Origin: Atrina japonica
Lineage: Eukaryota; Mollusca; Bivalvia; Pterioida; Pinnidae
Direction: 5' to 3'
Length of the DNA: 64,000 bases
Assembly: GCA_030159075.1 (NCBI GenBank)
Contig: BROG01000559.1
Span: forward strand, 358,501 to 422,500
Below the pieces are notes generated by a model that saw only the letters and a program-made list of their open reading frames with translations, searched no databases and was not told where the DNA came from. Shown in pieces: positions 47,701 through 57,896 of the stretch. A program made the translations under genes and the position numbers. Position 1 is the first letter of the stretch. Each line of letters opens with the position of its first letter.

Positions 47701-47992
47701 CGGTGCTCAGGGTAGATTCACCCATGTTTCATCCTGTTAAATATATCTAGAAAGCATGACTATGAATACCTAAAATCACGTGGGTTACTTTAATCATAAA
47801 CGAAACTAAATATCATTGTCGTTATTTTTAAACCTTGGATACTTAATTCAAAAGGTATGTTACTTGAGCTTTTAAGTTTTAAATAAAACTTCCGCATTTA
47901 TCACAGATACAAACATTCCAAGGGAAAGTTACCGATGCGTTACATTTATAGCATAGCTATTATTTCTGTACTACCATAGTTATAAGGACACC

Positions 47993-48044
47993 ATGGCAAG
48001 TCGGCTGTGGTGGTTACTGTTGGTTCTTTACAGTTTTGAGATAC
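47993..48044 (+). CDS. C-type-lectin-like secreted protein, signal-peptide exon
   Basis: ATG in good context (GGACACCATGG) opens MASRLWWLLLVLYSFEI, a textbook signal peptide. It is followed directly by a perfect donor (C|GTAAGT). The exon is 52 nt and ends in phase 1. It matches the phase of the lectin-like exon that begins at 52068 on the same strand, and no other open exon with a fitting acceptor was recognised between them. Assignment to one gene is inference. A further exon in the 4-kb intron cannot be excluded. Confidence 0.65.
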
Positions 48045-48129
48045 GTAAGTATGGACATTGTTTGTTTCTGTTAGTATTGTTTTAGCCACACTTATCAATT
48101 TTCCTGTTACATGGTGGCAGCGTGTTTTG

Positions 48130-48310
48130 ATGGTGAAGAGAAACCCAATTACAATGTACCCGGGAAGAGACCACTGAACTTCCTCATGTAAACTGACAAA
48201 TTCTTAAAGTATCAGCTAGGTTCCAGACGGGGTCGACAAGAGAAGAAAACCTTCATGGTTTAAAACGCAATGCTCTTACCACCCGACCCCGAGGGGGGGG
48301 GGGGTCGGGC
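48130..48310 (-). mobile_element. SINE family 2 copy
   Basis: CCCAATTACAATGTACCCGG, AAACGCAATGCTCTTACCAC and a run of ten G (48293-48302). The right end is a tRNA-like head on the minus strand (GGTCGGGTGGTAAGAGCATT). Confidence 0.65.
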
Positions 48311-49730
48311 CATTATGAATACGTTTAGTTGGGAGGTGGTGCTGATTATATTGTTGTTTAAAGGTGTTCTATATCACAAATGTTCAAGTAGCAATACAAA
48401 TTTCGAGTAAAATATTGTTGATTGTTAGTTGATAATTTAAATATAGTTTATTATTTGGTGATTTGAATGCTAACACATCGACTTTGACATATACACACAA
48501 CTTATAATCCTATAATTTATATATGTATGTGTGTATGGAGTGCTTCAAGTTGTTGTTGTACTGTTGTTTAATGTCCCACTCAAGAATCTTTCACTAATAT
48601 GAAGACGTCACCAAATATCGGTGAAGGGCTTCAAATTTGGCCTATGCTCGGGACTTACGGCCATTGAGTAGTAAAGGTTCTTTAACGTGAGACACCTACT
48701 GTGAAACGGTACCTCGGTTTGTACTGTTTCATCCGAAGGACAGGAAAAAGCCAACCACCGAGGCTCGAACCCGCGACCCCGGTTACGAATCGAGCACTCT
48801 ATAGCGGAGCCACGATGGCTCTCCGTGCTGCTTCAAACGCTTTTAAAAGTTTGGTTGAGTGATGTTTTAAGGTCACCAAATGGTTCTCATGAAATTGTGA
48901 ACGAGTGCTTTAATTTATTGCACGATACATAGATCATAAAAATGTTTCATAGTACATAATCCTTGTATCCGAATAGCTATGAATACAATTAACACTTAGG
49001 ACATTTACCTCTCATCTGAGAGTACTGGAGCACAAATCTATCATAAACATGAATCCTTTACATCACTTGTTATTTTGAGAGACTCATATCTTCTTCCTTG
49101 TATCTCCCTAAACTTACATCTTCCTTGTATCCCCCACGATATTAGTAAATATTTTGAAATCTTTAATTTCGATTAGTATACTGGTCATTGCAAATCCTGG
49201 GTGTGTCATTACTTAAAATAGAACATTGTGTATAAAGACACCATTCATTGCCTATTTACGTTTAATGTTAAACTTGCATGAAAGGGCACCTGTCCTTCAA
49301 GACAATTCAAACATAATTTTTGTTTACCTTGTTAATGAAAATAATTTCTCTATAAAAGGTACCTGTCTTCAACGCCTATAATTGCCTGTTCCCTTGAGTA
49401 TGTCATTATAGAAAGGTTTGACTGTACATTAAGTAATTGGTACATCAGTGATCAAAGTAATGCTAACACTGATACCAAGGGACGAATTGTACAGCTTTAA
49501 CTGTAGAATGTCATACTAATTACAGTGAAGAGGTCCACTAAAATACAAGGACACATCCCACTTCATTTTGCAGAAATTATCGGAAATATAATTAAACGAT
49601 TTGAATTTACAACAAACGTGAAATCATTTGATTACGCGGACTATTAATAAAGAAAAGTAAATCGAGGAAAATACCAAATATTTCCTGAGGTAGTATATTT
49701 AAACTTAATTAATAAATGAAACATTATAGT
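48311..49730. other. intronic DNA of the lectin-like gene
   Basis: Apart from the SINE at 48555-48830 no feature is supported. Confidence 0.4.
48555..48830 (-). mobile_element. SINE family 1, full length
   Basis: Tail (GTTGTTTAATGTCCCACTCA), body (GGTGAAGGGCTTCAAATTTG, CTTTAACGTGAGACACCTAC) and complete tRNA-like head (GGCTCGAACCCGCGACCCC ... GCGGAGCCACGATGGC) on the minus strand. Confidence 0.85.
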
Positions 49731-49991
49731 TCGTTGCCACTGTTGCTGGACCGTTCGAGTCCCCGAGGGTATACATAAACCTATTATCTGGTATTTCGGC
49801 ACCAGCTGTTCATCTTATACTAAAGTAATATTTGGCACTGATAACACCATTTAAATTTGAAAATCTTCTAAAGGTAAGCTAGTCATTTTTTACAGTGGTT
49901 ACTCTTAGACGGATTTCGGCTATACTTTTAGAGATATTATTTGGCCTTGTATGATACCACTTTATCTTTAGAAAATACTTTTCAAATTGGA

Positions 49992-50037
49992 GCTCAACTG
50001 ATGAAGTCTAATTGACAGAAACGATATCGTCTTGAGC
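49992..50037 (+). ncRNA. hammerhead ribozyme, type I (unit 1)
   Basis: The order is stem I 5' strand GCTCAA, core CTGATGA, stem II GTC/GAC with a TAATT loop (and an A-A pair at its base), GAA, stem III ACG..CGT with a tiny ATAT loop, cleavage-site C at 50031, and stem I 3' strand TTGAGC, fully complementary to the 5' strand. All invariant core bases (CUGAUGA, GAA, H17=C) are present. The very short stem III is typical of Penelope-like and retrozyme hammerheads, which are thought to work best as dimers. Confidence 0.8.
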
Positions 50038-50346
50038 ATTATAACTTTGGTATTATGTTTATAATATTTATAACCACTAGGTCGTTGTCACTGTTGCTGG
50101 ACCGTTCGAGTCCCCGAGGGTATACATAAACCTAGTATCTGGTATTTCGGCACCAGCTGTTCATATTATACTAAAGTAATATTTGGCACTGTTAACACCA
50201 TTTAAATTCGAAAATCTTTTAAAGCTAAGATAGTCATTTTTTTTTACAGTGGTTACTCTTAGACGGATTTCGGCTATACTTTTAGAGATATTATTTGGCC
50301 ATGTATGATACCACTTTATCTTTAGAAAATACTATTCAAACTGGAA

Positions 50347-50392
50347 CTCAACTGATGAAGTCTAATTGACAGAAACGAGATATCGTCTTGAG
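50347..50392 (+). ncRNA. hammerhead ribozyme, type I (unit 2)
   Basis: Same layout as unit 1: CTCAA / CTGATGA / GTC-TAATT-GAC / GAA / ACGA-GATA-TCGT / C at 50387 / TTGAG. Stem III is one pair longer and closes a GATA loop, so this copy is a somewhat better ribozyme. Cleavage at both sites would release an RNA of 356 nt (50032-50387). Confidence 0.8.
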
Positions 50393-51323
50393 CATTATAA
50401 CTTTGGTATTATGTTGATAATATTCTTATATACATACGCCTCTTACTGTTGTATATTAAAAGAATGTCGTCGGCCTGGCCCACATAGATGTACCCGTGTT
50501 TTAATTATGCAACGACTGTACTGGTCATTCGGAGGTCAATATCTCGCTGATAATGTTTCTTATAAATGCAAAAATGGATGTTTAAATACAGTTTTATGAG
50601 TAGGAAAATAAAATATACACTAGGCCGAGTGATCGACATACGAACATATTTCTGTATTCCAGAACGTGGTATACCCACTTAAGTAAAATGCTACGTGATC
50701 GGAGCTGTGTCATGTTGCAAATTTTGAATTTACTGACCGGGTGAAACGGATGTATCATTTCTCACCTCGTTTCAGTACTTTCATTACTTTGATTGTATAT
50801 CAGATTTGTCATATTCTAATGAACTTGGAGTTTTAATTATCGATCGTAACTTTTTCATTTTTCGTAATTAGAACGCGCTTATGGTTCAGAAGGACTATTA
50901 TTACAGATTCATTTCGGTTTGTAACTAAGCAAAGTGGCACATCTGGATTCTATTGGAAACAAAAAACACTGTTAATGCAAAATACAATATCTTTACTTAT
51001 TTCTGTAAATACTATCCCAGGAAATGTTTTATTCCACATTTTTCCTTGTAACTATTGGTATATCAATGACTGCGTCATTATAGAAATTTCAGTCTTTTGT
51101 TATGATTTTAAAAACAACGACCTCTGTTTTCGGGGGTAGTCATTTACCACCCATAACACGCTTGGGTTCCTCTTTTTTATAAATCGTGTGTTCAGGAAAT
51201 GGGCTGAGACGGAAATTCTTGTCATCTTAATCTGATCACCACCCATCATACATATGTGCAGTAATACAGTTTTCAACAAATAACGTTACTGTCTCCTATG
51301 GATAATGAAGGATTCACTATGCA

Positions 51324-51324
<1 letters not shown>

Positions 51325-51395
<71 letters not shown>

Positions 51396-51396
51396 C
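51325..51396. repeat. (TA)n microsatellite
   Basis: About 35 TA units. Confidence 0.95.
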
Positions 51397-51723
51397 GTTT
51401 TTCATAGTTGTTTGTGAAATAAATACGAAGAAAACAAAACCTTAAATAACATGTTTCTTTTATATGAATGAAATGTCAATGTAATTCTAGAACATTAACG
51501 TGGATGTTGGCAGGTATATACATGGGATAGTTTAATATTTGATGATGGGTTAGATTTTGAATTTGTTTTTTATTATCATGCATTTAATCTTTTCGCTCAT
51601 TAGAGATGAAAGGAACTTTTATGATGTGATTCTAAAAAATATCCCGTGAAGGATCTAAACTCCGCTCTCTTTTTACGAATAACTGCTAACTATTTGTCAA
51701 GAGTTCTTGAACAGTTTGTGTGA

Positions 51724-51725
<2 letters not shown>

Positions 51726-51801
<76 letters not shown>

Positions 51802-51820
51802 TAACACAGACCTGCAGTTT

Positions 51821-51912
<92 letters not shown>

Positions 51913-51937
51913 TAACACAGACCTGCAGTTTTAAGTA
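51726..51937. repeat. compound repeat: (TA)n plus CAGTAACACAGACC unit, twice
   Basis: Two (TA)n tracts, each followed by CAGTAACACAGACCTGCAGT + TTT (starting at 51799 and 51910). The block has duplicated as a unit of about 111 bp. Confidence 0.9.
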
Positions 51938-52067
51938 CAGTTACAGAGAGTATTATATTCAAACTCTTTGTAGCTGACTGATGAAGTACATGCAACCATG
52001 ACGCCGTACAACATTAAAGACTAACTGAATACTGAACAAAATTAAAAATTTTATGTTTATATTGTAG

Positions 52068-52259
52068 CAATTCAAGGTCGATATGTGTACTTCAGCACCA
52101 AACTGACATGGATGAATGCATGGCGGAAATGTCACAGCTGTTACGACGGACAATTAACGGTGTTACCTAAGAATATAAATAGTACGCTTACAAAATACCT
52201 CAGTAAAGAGTTCTGGACGGGTAAATACACGGAGCATTCGACATGGATGTCAATAGATG
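52068..52259 (+). CDS. C-type-lectin-like domain exon
   Basis: The acceptor ATATTGTAG precedes 52068 and the donor is GATG|GTATAA after 52259. The 192-nt exon encodes GRYVYFSTKLTWMNAWRKCH, then CYDGQLTVLP and STWMSIDG. The pattern tW..A...C...G.L..l...W.s.dG is that of the first half of a C-type lectin domain. Joined in phase 1 to the signal-peptide exon it gives the N-terminal part of a secreted lectin-like protein. The second half of the domain should lie in an exon to the right, beyond the Polinton that fills the following intron. Confidence 0.6.
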
Positions 52260-52752
52260 GTATAAATGTTTAAGAATGATCACCACACTTTATTATACTA
52301 AATACTAAAACGTTCAGGACTGAATTTAAATGAATTTATCGCAATCTTTGCTAAATATATAAAACATTTTAAAAGTGTAATTATATAGGCCTACGGTAGG
52401 TAAGTTTTAAGCACAGTAAGTAATCGTGTACGGCGTAGTATTCAAACAAGTAGTATATGGTCCACACTTTGGCCCACCCCCCTGGGAGGATGGATTTTTA
52501 ACCATTGTCAGATTTTCTGGGGGTATCGTTGTTATATATAGATGATTATATATAACGTATCCACGGTCTGGTAGTCACCAGGTAAATTCCATACCGGTGA
52601 TTATAGATAGATAACTTATCCTGCTTTTCGGCACACGCATTCAATTTTCCCGCAGTGTACATAATAATCGCAGCGATAGATGGGGCGCAGGTGTCCAATG
52701 ACATAGTGTTAAAAAATTGAAATTACTTAAGATTTTAGATGAGTAAGTAAAA
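52260..52752. other. left boundary region of the Polinton
   Basis: It lies between the lectin exon donor and the first Polinton gene. The terminal inverted repeat should begin here. AGTATATGGTCCACACTTTG (from 52454), in a G/C-rich patch, is a candidate start because Polinton ends usually begin AG. The partner end lies outside the window, so neither the end nor the 6-bp target duplication can be confirmed. Confidence 0.4.
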
Positions 52753-53423
52753 ATGGAGCGTTGTAATGAAATTACTGTCGAGGAGTTTGAATTAAGTAAG
52801 TTGAGAATCAAAAGAGGATGTGGATCTTTCGCTACTGTACTCTATAAATACGACGGCTACATTTATGAACCTCTTAGACTAAGAACCCGAGTCTTATCAT
52901 CGGGGGGAGTGAGGAATATAGCCGAGAGAGAATCTTATAGAGATTATAGTATTTCATTAGGTATTCATGCAGAGAAACATAAAAATTTCTGCACCTTATG
53001 AAAAACGTCTATGACAAATTTTTTAGACGTGCATGTATTGAGCATGACTCTTCTTGTAGTAAATTCTTACGTCGGATTGACACTAAAAATTATTATATTT
53101 TTCCCCGCCTTAAAATGTTGGGGGAAAGACTAAGCAAACCCTTTTTTGAGATGGGAATGAAAGATCGTCCTGTTGATCCATTTAGTTATGAAATGAAACT
53201 GTACAAACAGTGCAAAGTTTGCTGTGTTTTAACATTTGAAGCGGTTTATTTGGGCAGTCCTCTTAAAGAGGTTAATTTTTTCACGGATCTTGTTTATATC
53301 GAGAACGCGGACGGAGAAGATGAAGACTTTCAGTTTGAAGATGATTATCAAGAATTTTGGTCTGATGATGAAGAAGATTACATTCTTAGGCATATAGACT
53401 CTAGTTCCATTGAAATTACTTAA
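52753..53423 (+). pseudogene. Polinton paralog family member A, frameshifted
   Basis: N-terminal part 52753-53001 (ITVEEFELSKLRI; YEPLRLRTRVLSSGGV; YSISL) and C-terminal part 52998-53423 (YIFPRLKML; CKVCCVLTFEAVYL; acidic tail DDEEDY). The two belong to one protein: members B and C have the same order. A 1-nt slip in the A run at 52979-52985 separates them. The phrase PLRIQTP..GV...Y.I.L followed later by CKV...LTF..V is seen in Polintons and some large DNA viruses. A single-stranded-DNA-binding role is possible, but I cannot show it. Confidence 0.65.
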
Positions 53424-53445
53424 GGAAAATATATGTGTAAATAAA

Positions 53446-54804
53446 ATGGCATGTAAAATTAGCGTCGATCAGTTTGACTTGAACAAGTTGAGGCTCGTAA
53501 AACCCCGTAAAGGTAAAAAGGGTAGTCTTTTTGCCGATATAGTATATGAGTATCCGAACGATGTCTTTCAACCTCTTAGAATACAAACGCCCACGTTATT
53601 ATCGTATGGAGTAAGTGATACGTATACACCTTATACGATATCACTAGCGTTTGATCACGATAAAAAGTACAAGGAGGAACAAGAAAAGTTTGAGTATGTC
53701 CTTCTAGAGATTGAACATTTTATTAGACAAGAAGTCCAGAAATACATGGGTAGAAAGAATCCGATCGCATTTGATGATCTTGCGCTCTTAAAAGCGGGGA
53801 AGAAGTATACCGTCATGTGTAACAATATGAGGTACGGGAGATAATACTTTTATGAAATTAAATGAATAAGTAAACTTGGTGTGCCTTGGATTAGTAGATA
53901 ATGTGTACATACATATATTTGGGAAAATACGGGCAGCTAAATTAAGTGATTCGGTAATTCGGCTATACATAGTGTTGACAGTCATTTAGGCATGATTATG
54001 AAAATACATAATAGAAATTCCAAATTGTAATCAGCATTAATATCTAATATACTGTTTTGGATAAACAAGTTGTCAACACCTTCACAAATTACAGCAGCAA
54101 TTGCAGCTGCAAGTTAAAAGGTCAAATATCTGTCATCATCAGCTTTATTAAACAAGTTTTGATTGTAATGTTAAATAATATAAAGCACTAAAATCGCACT
54201 GAAAGTGATGGGGTAGAAGGGATACTAAAGGTTGGATTGTGACAGATTTGAATGAGATTAGCGCCAGTATTCTTCCAATTGTATGTTCACAAATAAGTAT
54301 AGAAGTTTCTGGAACTTTGGTGTTTTACGTTGGTTAAAATTAATAATCCTATATAAACATCAAGGTTTCAAAAGCACTTCAGACCGGAGAGAGACCAGAC
54401 TGGGGAGTGAGAGAGGACGCAATTATACTCTCTGTAACTTGTTACCAATGCTGCAACTCTAAATAAAATCTATACGATCACGACTGACTTATTGATACTT
54501 GTAATAAGAAGAGAGGGTTACACATGTACGCAAAACTTAGAATGGATGAAGAGGAAATAAAGACTAGGTTTATGAAACAAACGAAAGGAGGGAGGGTTGA
54601 TTTAACCCCATCAGATTACATAGGCAAAGCGTGCAAGGTTATTACGGTTTTAACATTTAGTTCTGTTTTCATCGAACTCTCAAACGCTCAATTAAACCGT
54701 CCGTGGACGTTGTTGCTGTTAGGAGATTGGTTACGGTAAGTGACCTAGGTGATGAGATGGTGGGCAAAATCGACTACGAGCCTAACTCAGACGAGGACGA
54801 ATAA
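53446..54804 (+). pseudogene. Polinton paralog family member B, split by a solo LTR
   Basis: The first part, 53446-53817 (MACKISVDQFDLNKLRL; VFQPLRIQTPTLLSYGV; YTISLAF), stays open up to the insertion. The second part, from 54524 (YAKLRMDEEEIKTRF; GKACKVITVLTFSSVF), resumes in the same frame after it. The ATG of the CATG target duplication is in frame on both sides, so the two halves were one ORF. A second lesion near 54700-54730 shifts the frame. The conserved acidic C terminus (...YEPNSDEDE, ending at 54804) lies in another frame. Function as for member A: unknown. Confidence 0.75.
53818..54522. mobile_element. solo LTR, 705 bp, with 4-bp target duplication
   Basis: The element starts TGTAAC (53818) and ends GTTACA (54517-54522), perfect 6-bp inverted ends with the standard TG...CA. 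CATG is duplicated on both sides (53814-53817 and 54523-54526). Inside, a TATA box (CTATATAAAC, about 54349) and a polyadenylation signal (AATAAA, about 54463) lie in the order expected of U3-R-U5 read on the plus strand. No internal retroelement genes remain, so it is a solo LTR left by recombination. The family is not determined. Confidence 0.8.
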
Positions 54805-54827
54805 TACTTGAATGACTTAAAAAATGT

Positions 54828-54840
54828 TCTCTATTAAAAA
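54828..54840 (+). promoter_or_regulatory. short-leader promoter motif before the zinc-finger gene
   Basis: TCTCTATTAAAAA ends directly at the ATG. Related motifs precede most Polinton genes in the window. Confidence 0.5.
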
Positions 54841-55137
54841 ATGTCTATCGTTAAAATGTTTCGTAGTATCGGCATAGAGCCCAACGACAAGACGACGTGT
54901 CAGATGCCCATACACACTAGAAGAATACGCGATTCTCCGTGTTCTCTGAAGACAGCTCCGGATTCGATCTTTTGTCCCGTTCATCATCGATATATGAAAA
55001 AACGCGAATTTCGTTCTCTGAAATTTTGCGACTCGTGCGGAACATGGATGTCTGATTCCACTCGGTACGTCGTATGCGGTGCATGCGATAAGAGAAAACA
55101 ACGAAATCGTTATTATTATTATATAAAAAAACACTAA
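54841..55137 (+). CDS. small Cys/His-rich (zinc-binding) protein
   Basis: 98 residues, intact. Cys/His pattern: TCQMP (C23), C38, CPVHH (C49-H52), CDSC (C67, C70) and CGAC (C82, C85), then a basic C-terminal tail. The pattern suggests one or two zinc ribbons or knuckles. A broken paralog lies at 60505-60918 on the minus strand. The ATG follows TCTCTATTAAAAA without any gap. Probably a regulator or nucleic-acid binder; the exact role is unknown. Confidence 0.7.
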   Translation: MSIVKMFRSIGIEPNDKTTCQMPIHTRRIRDSPCSLKTAPDSIFCPVHHRYMKKREFRSLKFCDSCGTWMSDSTRYVVCGACDKRKQRNRYYYYIKKH

Positions 55138-55160
55138 TTTATATTTACAAAAAATATAAA

Positions 55161-55790
55161 TTATTCTATAAACTTATACCCCGTCGGTTGTTCCGTACAC
55201 AAGATTAATTTAGAACGTTTGTGTTGCGAGAGCATGTCTTTCAGGGTTCGCCTGTCTTCCGTGACGACGTCGTTCTCGTCCAAACATTCGTTGTAGCTAA
55301 ACTTGTCTTTGGTATAGAAGAGCGCGACCCACTTGACCTGCGTGCGAAAATCTTTGGACGCGCTATTATATCTTTGCGTCAATATCCACACGGATTGGTT
55401 GGCGTGTCTCCCCGAAAACGCCAACATGGACAAGGCATCCGCTTTCTTTTTTATCTGCCTCGTGGCCGAACAGTCGTCTATGATGTACAACGTGGACGTC
55501 CCTTTGTATTTGTCGTAAAAGAGTCGCAACATGTCCTGCAATTTCTCCTCTCCCGTTTCCGATGAAACGGGATTGATGATGACGACGCGTTTGTCTTTAG
55601 GATGTTTTACATCGTCGCCTATCCATTCTCTCGATTTATAGGCCTTGTTGAAATCGAACGAAGGGCACAAGATCACGATGTGCTCGAAGAAATCTTTGTA
55701 TTCGTCCTCCAACAGATCGAGGACAAACTCCGTCTTCCCGCAACCGGTGGCACCCACGATCATGGCGGAATGAGGTTGTTGAATGTACAT
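55161..55790 (-). CDS. FtsK/HerA-type (A32-like) genome-packaging ATPase
   Basis: 209 residues, intact. Walker A is GATGCGKTE at residues 13-21, and Walker B is LYIIDDC near residue 102. A sensor-type region, SGRHANQSVWILTQRY, lies at about 126-141. This is the standard, single-domain ATPase of Polintons and adintoviruses, related to the poxvirus A32 family, which drives DNA into the capsid. It lies directly downstream of the capsid gene on the same strand (22 bp apart), so they are probably co-expressed. The start at 55790 is preceded by TATTTAAAA. Confidence 0.92.
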   Translation of the reverse strand: MYIQQPHSAMIVGATGCGKTEFVLDLLEDEYKDFFEHIVILCPSFDFNKAYKSREWIGDDVKHPKDKRVVIINPVSSETGEEKLQDMLRLFYDKYKGTSTLYIIDDCSATRQIKKKADALSMLAFSGRHANQSVWILTQRYNSASKDFRTQVKWVALFYTKDKFSYNECLDENDVVTEDRRTLKDMLSQHKRSKLILCTEQPTGYKFIE

Positions 55791-55811
55791 TTTTAAATAA
55801 CTTCAAATTTC

Positions 55812-57098
55812 TTAAGGTATAACGCTCGCGAAACGGCCGTTCGACATGTTGATCTGTCCGTCTTTGACGACGAAAATGTAAACGTCCGAATCGGCAGCGT
55901 CTTTGACTTCTCTCTCGATTCTGACGTCAACGCCTTGGCTGTTTTGAAGCTTACGACCCGTGCCGTGGAGATGATTTTCAGGTGTCGTTCGTAAGTCTAA
56001 CCAGAGGGCGTAATGATCTTTGAGATATTTTCCCAGAGTCATGTTACTCATGTCGAGTTCCTTGGCGACTGATTCTGTGACGGTTTCGCGATTCAGGGAA
56101 GCCGAGAAAAACTTTTTAATTTCGTCGAATTGGTGATGAGGTTTCATTCCGGCGGAGAAGAGTTGGTTCGGTTGTCCCTCGATGGTTATTTCCACGTGGG
56201 TGATTCTCGGATTATAAAATTTTTCCGGATCTTTTTTAGAAATATCCTTGTAGAGAAACAGAATACCCGAGAGAGAATGTCCGGGGGTGTTGATTGAATA
56301 ATTGAGGACGGATTCAGTTTTACTCTCCCTCGTTTTGAGATATCGCAATATTTTGTTGAAGTAATAGACGTGGTCTCCCGCATACCTCTGTCTGATGCTG
56401 CGAGCGAGATTGACATCGGTAATTTTTTTGAATTCCAAAGAGATGTTGGTCGCCTTATAACTAAGCGTTTTACCGACATCGCCGGGGTCCGGCAAGACGA
56501 CGTGTATAGCATCGTTAAACGTTAGCATGTATTCTAATCTATCTTGTAATCCCGCTTGATAAAGGGGTTCGCTCGTTTCCAAGATTTCGAAATCCTAGGG
56601 AATACAAAATCGATTGCCGTACGCCGCGGCAATTTCGTAGTCTTCGTCAGTGTCGCGAGGTATTGTATAGCTGAAGGGTCTTGCCCTTACTTTATTTAGA
56701 TTGCCATTCTGTATTCCCTGATAGATCATGTTACGTCGTTCTACTTTCCAAAGATCGTTATAGACTAAATATTTATCGATATCGTCGATGGTTTGAACGG
56801 TATTTCCCGAAATCTTCACCTCGATTTTTTTGACGATGTTACGCCCAAGATTATTATAAACACCCACCTTAGTGAGATCACCACCATCTACGCCGATTTC
56901 CATATCGAAGCATAGTCTCGTAGTTCTGGGAACGATGACGTCGTTTTCGCTCAAATTGGGAAAACGAACCGTCAACGTTTGGTTTTCTTCGATACTCGAG
57001 GGATTATGGGAATTGGTGACCGTTTGGCGAATGCCCTTCACACCGAAGGGAGTACGCAATTTTCTATCGGGATCGAGAATGTGTCCGTAATGCATCAT
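55812..57098 (-). pseudogene. double-jelly-roll major capsid protein gene with one in-frame amber stop
   Basis: The N-terminal part 57098-56595 begins MMHYGHILDPDRKLRTPFGV and holds the first jelly roll (VRFPNLSENDVIVPRTTRL; RNIVKKIEVKISG). A TAG at 56595-56597 interrupts it. The same frame then continues without shift to 55812 with the second jelly roll (GILFLYKDISKKDPEKFY; HYALWLDLRTTPENHLHGTG; VYIFVVKDGQINMSNGRF). The total is about 428 codons, normal for Polinton/adintovirus capsid proteins. The single nonsense codon is the only lesion seen. It could be a mutation or, less likely, a read-through site or sequencing error. The gene is divergent from the one at 57141, sharing a 42-bp intergenic promoter. 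Confidence 0.85.
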
Positions 57099-57140
57099 CT
57101 TTTTAATTAATGTGATAAAAAATTTTAACTCGTTTTAAAA

Positions 57141-57896
57141 ATGGGTGACATAGAAATGTCTAATAATCCTAATAACGAGGTTTATGACGACGACAACGAT
57201 GTTCAAGATACTACGCTTGACAACGATGATACGGAAAATGCACAATTCGAGTGGGATAATAATGATTTATCAGATCATCCCATCGAATCTGCACCAGCTC
57301 CTTCCAACGATCTTCTCCCGGGGTCTATACGAGGGGTAGAAGAGCAACAAGAATATCTAAGAACCATTAAACTCGTGGCCGCATGGGAAAAAGCAACGGG
57401 TGGTACCGATAGAAAAACCTTAAAATTTAGAATCAAAGACGAAGATAAATTAGAAGTACTTTGGAAGGATAAATGGTATTTATTAAGCTATGAAAAGGAT
57501 CCTACGAGATTTCTAACAGCAAGTACGCTAAAAAATAAAGTAAATACGAATTTTATTAAAGCGCTGGGTTTTGATCCGAAAAAAATAGCGGCAAAAGAGG
57601 TAGACCGTAAAGTCACTACTGCACAAAGAGAAGTGGATGTAGTTAGCAACGACGAAACGCAAGTAAAAATACTAAGCGACAGCGTATCAGAAGTATCGGC
57701 TAGTCTACAAGACTTCACCAATAAAGCGGAGGAAGAGGGGGCGCGGAACTGCTATCCGTGCGAGAATAGCGGGGATTGGATAAAAGTTTACGAACCATTA
57801 GAGGTGAATTACGCGTTCAAGAAGGTAAAAGATCAAGATTTCGTTATTATAATTGGCGATGTTGGCACCGATTTTCAGCTCCATGTTGCTGGGTAG
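57141..57896 (+). pseudogene. Polinton acidic/coiled-coil protein, 3' end replaced at an inversion breakpoint
   Basis: 251 codons open. The N terminus is very acidic (MSNNPNNEVYDDDNDVQD). The centre (LKFRIKDEDKLEVLWKDKWY; LTASTLKNKVN) is not recognised. Then comes a heptad-type region (VKILSDSVSEVSASLQDFTN). From 57710 the sequence is one arm of a 124-bp inverted repeat, and after 57832 it reads into the antisense of a neighbouring gene. The natural C terminus appears to be the coiled-coil frame now found at 58785-58593 on the other strand (see findings). Unknown function; perhaps a scaffold or virion protein. Confidence 0.6.
57710..57832 (+). repeat. inverted repeat arm 1 (123 bp)
   Basis: The reverse complement of 58662-58785, with two substitutions and one deleted G in a G run. 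It marks the left breakpoint of the inverted segment. Confidence 0.95.

Larger units (their letters stand above)
49731..50435 (+). mobile_element. retrozyme-like tandem dimer (period about 351-356 bp)
   Basis: Two units starting TCGTTG.CACTGTTGCTGGAC at 49731 and 50082 share about 95 percent of bases. Each unit carries a hammerhead ribozyme at the equivalent place. Non-coding repeats of a few hundred bases in tandem, each with a hammerhead, define retrozymes. In animals these are linked to mobilisation by Penelope-like elements, which are abundant here. A third, diverged unit lies at 39820-40060. The element lies in the first intron of the lectin-like gene, in its transcribed orientation. Confidence 0.75.
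50436..52067. other. intronic DNA with microsatellites
   Basis: No gene. It contains (TA)n at 51325-51396 and the compound repeat at 51726-51937. Confidence 0.45.

Noticed and set aside
51707..51977. Ile/Tyr repeat frames (also at 2327, 5980, 35647, 36700)
   Set aside because: Translations of (TA)n microsatellites.
53832..54530. GTACG as a 5-bp target duplication around the insertion in paralog B
   Set aside because: It also restores a frame, but it leaves element ends with no TG...CA or inverted symmetry. The CATG duplication with TGTAAC/GTTACA ends fits far better.
55221..55565. Plus-strand frame over the ATPase
   Set aside because: Shadow frame of the intact packaging ATPase.
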